From: Spirillospora albida
Lineage (GTDB): Bacteria; Actinomycetota; Actinomycetes; Streptosporangiales; Streptosporangiaceae
Length of the DNA: 64,000 nucleotides
Assembly (NCBI RefSeq): GCF_000718255.1
Contig: NZ_JOFJ01000004.1
Span: 305,266 to 369,265 of the forward strand
Reading direction: 5' to 3'
Shown here: one piece after another, positions 22,374 through 29,296 of the stretch
Position numbering within the stretch: the first letter of the stretch is position 1
How the letters are laid out: the number at the start of each line of letters is the position of its first letter
The notes under the pieces: model-generated
Seen by the model: only the letters and a program-made list of their open reading frames with translations
What the model was told of the DNA's origin: nothing
The model's database searches: none
Made by a program: the position numbers and the translations under genes

Positions 22374-25283
22374 TCAGGTCGCCGGGGCCGCGAAGAGAGC
22401 GAGCCGGTGTGCGGTGGCGGCGGCCTCGCCGCGGTTCGCGACGTCCAGCTTGGCGAGGATGTTGGAGACGTGGACGCTGGCCGTCTTCACGGAGATGAAG
22501 AGGGCCTCGGCGATGTCGCGGTTGCTGCGGCCGTCGGCCACCAGGCGGAGGACCTCGAACTCGCGCGGCGTCAGGCCGAGGGGCGCGGCGGGGTCCGTCG
22601 CGGTGCGGCGCGGCGCGCGGGTGCGGCGCAGCAGGTCGGCGATCCGAGCGCCGAGCGGAACGGCCCCCAGGCCGCGGGCGAGGGCCGCGGCCGAGGTCAG
22701 GCGGGCGGATGCGGCGTCGTGGTCGCCGGACGCGAGGGCCGCCTCGGCGGCGCGGGCGAGCGCCTTCGCGTGGGCGTAGGGGTTGCCGAGCGCCTCCCAG
22801 GCGGAGGCGGCGGCGTCCCAGATGGCCCGGTCGAGGACGCCCCGCGCGCGGGCGGCCTCGGCACGGAAGGTCATGGCCTGCGCCTCCTGGAGGGGGCCGC
22901 GGACGGCCAGCCCGCGGGCGCGCTCCTCGAGCCGGTGCAGGTCGTCGGCGGCCGACGGGCCGATCTCCACGCAGGCGGTGGCGCCCAGGACGAGGACGGG
23001 AAGGGCGTAGCGGGCGTCGTCGGGCAGGCCGGGCTCGTCGATGACCTGGAGAGCGGCTTCCAGCGCGGCGGCGGGACGGCCCTCCTTCAGCGCCATGCTG
23101 GCCTGGAGGCGGAGCGTGGAGAAGAAGTCCTGCGTCTTGCGCCACACCATCTTGAGATTCATGATCTCACCGGCGCGGGACAGGCACGCGTTCGCGTCGG
23201 CGAGGTCGCCGCGGGCCAGCGCGATCTCGCCCGCGAGGACGAGCAGCGACGTCCGGGTGGTGATGGCGGGGTCCTGGTCGAGGGCGTGCCGGATGACGGC
23301 CATCGCCTCGTCCCAGCGGCCGAGGGACACCAGGGGTTCCGCCTGGTTGATGCACAGGAACGTGCCCTGCGTGCGGGCCACCCCGGCCTTGCGGGCGAGG
23401 GTGGCGCCCTGCGCGGCGACGGCCGCGGCCTCCTCGTGCCGCCCGGCGCCTTCGAGGAAGTGCGACTTGATGACGGCGTGGCGGAGCCTGGACGCGTGGT
23501 CGCCGCTGCGGTTCGCGGCGTCCTCGACCTCCGCGAGGGTGACGCCGGTCTCCGCGTACTCGATGTCGGCGCAGAACAGGGTGCAGAGCGCGTCGGCCTC
23601 GGCGATGGGGTCGCCCAGCTCGCGGGCGATGGCGAGCGCCTCCCGCGCGGCGGCGCGGGCGCCGGAGATGTCGGTCGTGAAGCGCACGTACTTCGCGAGC
23701 GTGGACAGGACGCGCGCGTGCAGGACCGTCGGCGGGCCGTCCGGCAGCGCCTTGACGGCGGCGCGCAGGTCGTCGACGAAGCCGTGCCGGGCGAGCTGGT
23801 ACCGCATGCGGCCGCGCCGCTCCAGCAGCCGGACCCACCGGGCGTTGGCTTCCGGGGAGCCGCCGGCGGCGGCCTCGCACTCGCCGAGCGCCGCCGTGGC
23901 GATCTTGATGCCGCGGTCGTACTCGCCGGCGAGGTCGGCGGCGGACGCGGCGTCCTCCAGGACCTTGAGGTGGTCGACCTCGATGCGTTCCGCGGCGTCC
24001 GGGACCCGGTCCCACAGTTCGAGGACGCGCGACAGCATCGTCAGGCATTCGGCGTAGGCGAGGGCCTTGCGGGCGTCGGCGGCGGCGCGCCAGGACGCGA
24101 CGAGCGCCCACGTGGGGTCGTGGGCGGAGTTCCAGTGGTGGCTGAGCTCGACCCAGAGCCGGTCGGACGGGACGAGCCCCGGTTCGTTCTCGAGGGCCTC
24201 CGCGTAGCGCGTGTGGAGCCGGGTGTGCTCGCCCGGAAGCAGGTCGTCGTGGACGGCCTCGCGGATGAGGGCGTGCCGGAACGCGTACCCGTCGCCGTCC
24301 ACCACGAGGATGTTCGCGGCCACGGCGGGCCGGAGCAGGCGGGTGAGGGTGGCGTCGTCGTGGCCGGAAACGGCCGCGAGCAGCGCGTGCTCGATGCGGG
24401 TGCCGCCGCCGGACGCGTCGCGCAGCACGTCCTGGGTGTCCTCCGGAAGCCGCTGGACGCCCGCGAGCAGCAGGTCGCGGAGCGATTCGGGCAGCTCGCA
24501 CGCCAGCGTCCCGTCGGCGAGGAGCGCCTCGACGAACAGCGGGTTGCCCTCGCTGCGCGCGTGGACCCGCTCGACCAGGCCGGGGGGCGGCGCGTGCCCG
24601 AGGACCTCGGCGGTGAGCGCGGCGACGTCGCCGCGCGGCAGCCGGCCGAGCTCGACGCGCCGGACGCGGTCGAGGCGCTCGAGACCGGCGAGCAGGGGCC
24701 GCAGCGGATGGGTGCGGTGCAGCTCGTCCGTCCGGAACGTGACGACGATCAGCAGCGGGGCGAGGCCGACATTGCGGATGAGGAACGCCAGCAGGTCGCG
24801 GGTGGAGCGGTCCGCCCAATGGGCGTCCTCGATCACCAGGACGACCGGGCCGCGCTCCGCGAGCCGTTCCAGCAGCGTCAGGACCAGCTCGAACAGCCGG
24901 GCCCGCTCCTCTCCCGACGCGGCGTCGCTCTCCGGCTCCCCGAACTCCGGAAGCAGCCGCGCGAGCCCGGCGGTGTCACCGCGCGGGACCAGCCCCGCGA
25001 CGCCGTCGATGCCGATGTCACGGACGAGTCCCCGCAGGACGGTCGTGAACGGCGCGAACGGCAGACCGTCCGAACCGAGCTCCAGGCAGCCGCCGATGAG
25101 CAGGCGCACCCCGTCCAGGCGGCGCCCGAACTCGCGGATCAGCCGCGTCTTGCCGAACCCGGCGTCGCCGCCGAGCAGCACCGCCCCGGGCGCCGCGTCG
25201 AGTGCGGCGCGCAGCCCGTCCAGCTCGGCCGATCTCCCGACCAGGACAGGACTCATCACGCGAGCGCTCACGGCGTCCAGCAT
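22374..25283 (-). CDS. LuxR-family regulator with AAA ATPase (LAL/MalT type)
   Basis: A 969-aa large LuxR regulator. The ATPase has Walker A GGDAGFGKTR at about residues 38-47 and Walker B VLVIEDAHWAD at about 150-160. A long alpha-helical TPR-like middle (about 400-880) follows, and the C-terminus is a LuxR helix-turn-helix (LTPREFEVLRLVADGRSNRDIAEALF, then VKTASVHVSNILAKL). It is a cytosolic, ATP- and ligand-controlled activator. ATG at 25283 is used; ATG at 25256 (MSPVLVGR, a common family start) is an equal alternative. It is separated from the upstream enoyl-CoA hydratase by a terminator. Its targets are unknown. Confidence 0.9.
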   Translation of the reverse strand: MLDAVSARVMSPVLVGRSAELDGLRAALDAAPGAVLLGGDAGFGKTRLIREFGRRLDGVRLLIGGCLELGSDGLPFAPFTTVLRGLVRDIGIDGVAGLVPRGDTAGLARLLPEFGEPESDAASGEERARLFELVLTLLERLAERGPVVLVIEDAHWADRSTRDLLAFLIRNVGLAPLLIVVTFRTDELHRTHPLRPLLAGLERLDRVRRVELGRLPRGDVAALTAEVLGHAPPPGLVERVHARSEGNPLFVEALLADGTLACELPESLRDLLLAGVQRLPEDTQDVLRDASGGGTRIEHALLAAVSGHDDATLTRLLRPAVAANILVVDGDGYAFRHALIREAVHDDLLPGEHTRLHTRYAEALENEPGLVPSDRLWVELSHHWNSAHDPTWALVASWRAAADARKALAYAECLTMLSRVLELWDRVPDAAERIEVDHLKVLEDAASAADLAGEYDRGIKIATAALGECEAAAGGSPEANARWVRLLERRGRMRYQLARHGFVDDLRAAVKALPDGPPTVLHARVLSTLAKYVRFTTDISGARAAAREALAIARELGDPIAEADALCTLFCADIEYAETGVTLAEVEDAANRSGDHASRLRHAVIKSHFLEGAGRHEEAAAVAAQGATLARKAGVARTQGTFLCINQAEPLVSLGRWDEAMAVIRHALDQDPAITTRTSLLVLAGEIALARGDLADANACLSRAGEIMNLKMVWRKTQDFFSTLRLQASMALKEGRPAAALEAALQVIDEPGLPDDARYALPVLVLGATACVEIGPSAADDLHRLEERARGLAVRGPLQEAQAMTFRAEAARARGVLDRAIWDAAASAWEALGNPYAHAKALARAAEAALASGDHDAASARLTSAAALARGLGAVPLGARIADLLRRTRAPRRTATDPAAPLGLTPREFEVLRLVADGRSNRDIAEALFISVKTASVHVSNILAKLDVANRGEAAATAHRLALFAAPAT

Positions 25284-25359
25284 GCCAAACGATCCACCGA
25301 TTCCCACCTGAATATCACTTCGTGAGACGCATCCGGATCGCCCGTCCCCGTGTCGTGGT

Positions 25360-25392
25360 GGTGGCCGCGGCCCCCCGAAAGCCGCGGCCACC
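25360..25392 (-). terminator. Terminator of the enoyl-CoA hydratase gene
   Basis: GGTGGCCGCGG pairs perfectly with CCGCGGCCACC (11 bp) across an 11-base loop, 33 bp past the minus-strand stop at 25425. Confidence 0.65.
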
Positions 25393-25424
25393 GGAATGTC
25401 TGATGCGCCGGACGCCGTCCGGGT

Positions 25425-26219
25425 TCAGCGACCCTGGAAGTCGGGTGTGCGGTTCTCCAGGAAGGCCGTGATGCCCTCCTTGGCGTCGTCGGTCGCGGCC
25501 AGGGCGACCAGTTCGCCGAGGAGGTGCGCCACCTGGTCGTCCAGGGGGAGGCCCTCGGTGGCGAAGAAGGCGTCGCGGCCCCGGCGCAGGCCGAGGGGGC
25601 TCTTCGCGGCGATGGTGCGGGCCAGCTCGTCGACGCGGGCGTCGAGGTCGGCGCGCGGGACGACCTCGGTGACGAGGCCGATGTCGCGGCCCTCGGCCGC
25701 GGTGATGCGGGCGCCCGTGTAGTAGAGCTTGAACGCGTGCTTGGGGGCGACGTTCCGGTTGATGACCGCCATGATCATCATGGGCCAGAGGCCGACGTCG
25801 ACCTCGGGGGTGGCCAGCTTGACGTCGTCGGCGGCGATCACCAGGTCGCAGGACGCGGCGAGGCCGAGGCCGCCCGCGACGGCGTGGCCCGCCAGGCGGG
25901 CGATGATCGGCTTGCCGAGCTTCGGGAACGCCGTGAACAAGCGGTAGGGGGCGCTCTCCCGGATCGCGCCGGCGTCGGCCACGGAGCGGCCGTCCGCCTG
26001 CGCCCGGCCGAGCCCGCCCAGGTCGGCCCCCGCGCAGAAGGCCCGGTCGCCCGCGCCGGTCAGGACGATCACCCGGACGCCGTCGTCGGCCTTCGCGCGC
26101 TCGAACGCGTCCAGCAGCTCGTCCGTCATCCGATCGCTGAGGGCGTTGCGGGTCTCCGGGCGGTTCAGCGTGATGCGCGCGACGCGCTCGGACACCGCGT
26201 AGACGATCGTCTCGTACAT
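25425..26219 (-). CDS. Enoyl-CoA hydratase/isomerase family protein
   Basis: A 264-aa crotonase-fold enzyme. The CoA-binding and oxyanion segments DRAFCAGADLGGLG (about residues 62-75) and KPIIARLAGHAVAGGLGLAASCDLVIA (about 100-126) are present, and EVDVGLWPM follows. It lacks the Glu pair of a classical hydratase at the usual places (AVAGGLGLA where AAGGGCELA is common), so it may act on an unusual acyl-CoA or as an isomerase. The ATG at 26219 has AGAGGGGGA six bases ahead. It lies next to a thiolase on the same strand with a terminator and tandem repeats between. Confidence 0.88.
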   Translation of the reverse strand: MYETIVYAVSERVARITLNRPETRNALSDRMTDELLDAFERAKADDGVRVIVLTGAGDRAFCAGADLGGLGRAQADGRSVADAGAIRESAPYRLFTAFPKLGKPIIARLAGHAVAGGLGLAASCDLVIAADDVKLATPEVDVGLWPMMIMAVINRNVAPKHAFKLYYTGARITAAEGRDIGLVTEVVPRADLDARVDELARTIAAKSPLGLRRGRDAFFATEGLPLDDQVAHLLGELVALAATDDAKEGITAFLENRTPDFQGR

Positions 26220-26232
26220 GCCGTCCCCCTCT

Positions 26233-26308
26233 GCGGACACCGGCGGGTTCTTCGAACACCGGCGGCTCTGCGAACACCGGCGGGCTCTGCGAACACCGGC
26301 GGGCGAGG
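26233..26308. repeat. Four tandem ~19-bp repeats
   Basis: Units: a diverged copy at 26233-26252, then CGAACACCGGCGGCTCTG (26253-26270), CGAACACCGGCGGGCTCTG (26271-26289) and CGAACACCGGCGGGCGAGG (26290-26308). The run is directly upstream of the enoyl-CoA hydratase ribosome binding site and merges into the thiolase terminator. It is probably a recent slippage array; copy number may vary between strains. Confidence 0.7.
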
Positions 26309-26329
26309 CCCCGGTGGGGACCTCGCCCG
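26300..26329 (-). terminator. Terminator of the thiolase gene
   Basis: CGGGCGAGG pairs with CCTCGCCCG, and the inner CCCC pairs with GGGG, in the 45 bp after the minus-strand thiolase stop at 26345. Confidence 0.6.
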
Positions 26330-26344
26330 CTCACGGTACGCGGA

Positions 26345-27490
26345 TCAGATGCGCTCGATGATGGTGGCGTTGGCCTGGCCGCCGCCCTCGCACATCGTCT
26401 GGAGGCCGTAGCGGCCGCCGGTGCGCTCCAGCTCGTGGAGGAGCTTGGTCATGAGCACGCCACCGGTGGCGCCCAGCGGGTGGCCGAGCGCGATGGCGCC
26501 GCCGTTGGGGTTGGTCTTCTCCAGGGACGCGCCGGTGTCCTTCGCCCACGCCATCGGGACGGGCGCGAACGCCTCGTTGACCTCGAAGACGTCGATGTCG
26601 TCGATCTTCAGGCCGCTCTTGGCGAGCGCCTTCTCGGTCGCCGGGATCGGGCCGGTCAGCATGTAGACCGGGTCCGAGCCGCAGACGGCGAGGGTGTGGA
26701 TGCGGGCGCGCGGGGTGAGGTTGTGCTGCTTCACGGCCTCCTCGGAGGCGATGAGCAGCGCGGACGCGCCCACGGAGATCTGCGAGGCGACGGCGGCGGT
26801 GATGTCCCAGCCCTCGCGCAGCGCCTTCAGCTCCGCCATCTTCTCCATGGTGGTGTCGGGGCGGGCGCCCTCGTCGCGGGAGAGCCCGGCGATCGGGGCG
26901 ATCTCGCGGTCGAAGTAGCCGGCCTCGATGGCCTTGGCGGCGCGCTGGTGGCTCTCGAGGGCGAACGCCTCGAGGTCCTTGCGGGTGAAGCCCCACTTCT
27001 CGCACATCAGCTGCGCGCCGCGGAACTGCGAGACCTCCTGCATGCCGTAGCGCTCGGCCCAGCCCTCGCCGTACGGGAAGGGCATGCCCTTCTCGAGGGC
27101 CATGGCGACGGACGAGCCCATCGGCACGATCGCCATCTGCTCGACGCCGGCGGCGACGACCAGGTCCTGGGTGCCGGACAGCACGCCCTGCGCGGCGAAG
27201 TGGACCGCCTGCTGGGACGAGCCGCACTGGCGGTCGATGGTGACGCCGGGGACGTTCTCCGGCAGGCCCGCCGACAGCCACGCGGTGCGGGCGATGTCGA
27301 GGGACTGCGGGCCGACCTGCATCACACAGCCCATGATGACGTCCTCGACCGCGGACGGGTCGGCGCCCGTGCGGTTGATGAGCTCCTTCAGCACGTGCGC
27401 GCCGAGGTCGGCGGGGTGCACGTCCTTCAGGGCGCCCTTCTTGGTACCGACGGGGGTACGGACCGCACCGACGATGTACGCCTCGGCCAC
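26345..27490 (-). CDS. Acetyl-CoA acetyltransferase (thiolase)
   Basis: A 381-aa thiolase-family enzyme of beta-oxidation or acetoacetyl-CoA metabolism. The acylated cysteine is in TIDRQCGSSQQAVHFAAQG (Cys about residue 89). The second active-site set is NPNGGAIALGHPLGATGG (His about 341) and the C-terminal CEGGGQANATIIERI (Cys about 371). The GTG at 27490 is preferred over the ATG at 27502 because GGAGG lies five bases ahead of the GTG. Two palindromes lie upstream at 27530-27582 and may control it. Confidence 0.92.
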   Translation of the reverse strand: MAEAYIVGAVRTPVGTKKGALKDVHPADLGAHVLKELINRTGADPSAVEDVIMGCVMQVGPQSLDIARTAWLSAGLPENVPGVTIDRQCGSSQQAVHFAAQGVLSGTQDLVVAAGVEQMAIVPMGSSVAMALEKGMPFPYGEGWAERYGMQEVSQFRGAQLMCEKWGFTRKDLEAFALESHQRAAKAIEAGYFDREIAPIAGLSRDEGARPDTTMEKMAELKALREGWDITAAVASQISVGASALLIASEEAVKQHNLTPRARIHTLAVCGSDPVYMLTGPIPATEKALAKSGLKIDDIDVFEVNEAFAPVPMAWAKDTGASLEKTNPNGGAIALGHPLGATGGVLMTKLLHELERTGGRYGLQTMCEGGGQANATIIERI

Positions 27491-27529
27491 TGGTGCCTCC
27501 AAAGCAAAGGGGTTGGGGTTGGTTCCGTC

Positions 27530-27544
27530 CCGAATCTGATTCGG
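27530..27544. promoter_or_regulatory. Perfect 15-bp palindrome upstream of thiolase
   Basis: CCGAATC-T-GATTCGG: 7-bp perfect inverted arms with a 1-bp centre, 40 bp upstream of the thiolase start. This is a typical position and size for a repressor operator. Confidence 0.5.
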
Positions 27545-27563
27545 TCAGTATGAGATTACATCG

Positions 27564-27582
27564 CATGGCGTCCGGCGCCATG
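27564..27582. promoter_or_regulatory. 19-bp inverted repeat upstream of thiolase
   Basis: CATGGCG-TCCGG-CGCCATG: perfect 7-bp arms with a 5-bp spacer, 34 bp beyond the first palindrome. It could be a second operator, or the terminator of the minus-strand gene that ends at 27629. Confidence 0.4.
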
Positions 27583-27628
27583 TGAGGTGGGTCTCGCGCG
27601 CGGTCCAGGCTAGTCCCGCACGCGGAGG

Positions 27629-28057
27629 TCAGCGCCCCGCGAGGTCCTTGACGACCTTGGCCGCGCCGACGGCGGCGGCGCCGGCGGCGATGGCGGTCGC
27701 ACCGGCGCTGGCCCGCAGGGGGACCGCGCCCCGGGTGCGCAGCCCGCTCGCGGTGTCGAGGACGTCCGCGACCAGCCCGAGGCGGGCGAGCAGGCGGCGC
27801 CCCTCCCGGCCGCTCAGCAGGTAGCCGGCACCGAGGGCGATCTCGCGGGCGCCGAACACGCGGGCGAGGTAGTCGCGCCCCGCGTCCGCGCCCCCTCCCA
27901 TTCCGATCAGCTTGACGGTCGCCTTCGGGGCGGCCAGCGCCGCGAGCCCGAGGGCGAGGCGCCCGCGCGCCACATGGACCAGGAGGTCGTCCAGAACGTC
28001 ACGGCCGTCTATTTCCTTCGCATCTGCCACGGATGCGAGATTAGCCGGACGTGTCAT
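27629..28057 (-). CDS. Small hypothetical, probably membrane-associated protein
   Basis: A 142-aa protein, not firmly recognised. It has hydrophobic Ala/Gly/Leu-rich segments at about residues 34-50, 68-82 and 115-135, and the motif YLARVFGAREIALGAGYLLSG, which recalls DUF4267-like membrane proteins. ATG 28057 lacks a clear ribosome binding site. It is divergent from the small two-helix protein at 28137 across an 80-bp gap. Nothing nearby indicates its role. Confidence 0.5.
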   Translation of the reverse strand: MTRPANLASVADAKEIDGRDVLDDLLVHVARGRLALGLAALAAPKATVKLIGMGGGADAGRDYLARVFGAREIALGAGYLLSGREGRRLLARLGLVADVLDTASGLRTRGAVPLRASAGATAIAAGAAAVGAAKVVKDLAGR

Positions 28058-28136
28058 GTCAGCCGACCGGCGGGTAACCCTTTCCTTACGCGTCTAGGGT
28101 GGGACCGAGGCGTCGCTCCCCGAAAAGTAGGTGACC

Positions 28137-28295
28137 ATGGAAGGCATTCTCGCCCTCGGCGTCGTGTCCCTGCTCGCCGCGTTCTGCGTGCGCTGGGCCG
28201 CGACCCGGATGCGGCTCGCCGCGCCGACCCGCGTGGCCGTCATCACCGTGTTCGTCCTGGTCGTCCTCGCCCTGTACGGGCAGTCCCTGGAGTGA
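28137..28295 (+). CDS. Small two-helix membrane protein (52 aa)
   Basis: A 52-codon frame, ATG 28137 to TGA 28295, preceded by AGTAGGTG. The product has two hydrophobic helices (residues 4-19, ILALGVVSLLAAFCVR, and 32-47, TRVAVITVFVLVVLAL) joined by an Arg-rich inside loop (RWAATRMRLAAPTR). Length, membrane pattern and codon bias support a real small protein. It has no recognised family. Confidence 0.5.
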   Translation: MEGILALGVVSLLAAFCVRWAATRMRLAAPTRVAVITVFVLVVLALYGQSLE

Positions 28296-28459
28296 GCGCG
28301 ACCAGTCGCCGAACGAGCCGAACTTCCTGACCCGGCGGAGAGTCATACCTGACGAGACCGGCTTCACGACCGTCCGGCGCCCGCGTCCCCGCACCGCCGG
28401 GAGAGGGCGCGGCCGGTACCCCGTCCGGCGAAGTCGGCCCGAGCCGAGGGAGTGCACCA

Positions 28460-29278
28460 GTGCCACGTCCGGCGACCGCGATGAAGGAGACCGGCGGCTC
28501 GCTCGCCCCGCATCTGAGGCGCCTGCTGGACTTCGTCGAGCCGTCCGCCGACGACGTCTGCCTCGATGTGGCGCGCGGCCGGGGGCCGCTGGCCGCCGCG
28601 CTCGGCCCCGCCGTCCGGCACGTGACGGCGGTCGACGCGCAGCCCGCCCGGACGGCCCATGAGGCCGGCCGGACGCCCACCGTCACGTTCGGCACGGGAC
28701 CCGTCCGCATCGCCGACGGCGACCCGCCCCCGGCGGTCACCCGGGAGGAGAAGCTGCCCCGGACCCCGGCCGGCGAAGGCCCCGACGACGCGCGCGTGCA
28801 CGCCGACGCCACCGCGCTCCCCTACAAGGACGGCGCGTTCTCCCTCGTCACCGCCCGGTTCTCGCTCTACAGCACGGGCGAGCCCGACCGCGTCCTGCGC
28901 GAGCTGCTGCGGGTCTGCCGGCCCGGCGGACGAGTGATCATCGCGGACCTCGTGCGCGGCAACCTCGCCGGCCCCGACCGGGACCGCATCGAGCGGCTCC
29001 GCGACCCCGGCCACCCCGGCGTCCCGTCGATCGCCCGGCTCACCGAGATGATCGTCTCGGCGGGCGCCAGCATCCGCCGGCTGGACGTCTTCACCGTCGA
29101 GCGCCCCCTGGAGCCGTGGCTGGACGGGGCGCACGACTCCGCCGCCGCCGACCGCATCCGCGAGGCGCTCACCGACGAGGTGGACGGCGGGCCCCGCACC
29201 GGCGCCAAGCCCCGCGTCATCGGCGGCGAACTGTGGTTCACCCAGTCCTGGGCGCACGTGGCCGCCGAACCGATCTGA
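28460..29278 (+). CDS. SAM-dependent methyltransferase-like protein with altered motif I
   Basis: A 272-aa protein resembling UbiE/class I methyltransferases: ADATALPYKDGAFSLVTARFSLY (about residues 114-136) and LRVCRPGGRVIIADLVRG are clear. Motif I reads VCLDVARGRGPLAAALG, so the usual D-x-G-x-G-x-G has Ala and Arg in its first half (DVARGRG). A Pro/Thr/Glu-rich stretch of about 40 residues (TPTVTFGTGPVRIADGDPPP region) is inserted between motif I and motif II. SAM binding may be weakened or changed. It starts at GTG 28460 behind GAGGGAG. Confidence 0.75.
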   Translation: MPRPATAMKETGGSLAPHLRRLLDFVEPSADDVCLDVARGRGPLAAALGPAVRHVTAVDAQPARTAHEAGRTPTVTFGTGPVRIADGDPPPAVTREEKLPRTPAGEGPDDARVHADATALPYKDGAFSLVTARFSLYSTGEPDRVLRELLRVCRPGGRVIIADLVRGNLAGPDRDRIERLRDPGHPGVPSIARLTEMIVSAGASIRRLDVFTVERPLEPWLDGAHDSAAADRIREALTDEVDGGPRTGAKPRVIGGELWFTQSWAHVAAEPI

Positions 29279-29296
29279 CGCCGGACCGGCCCGCCG

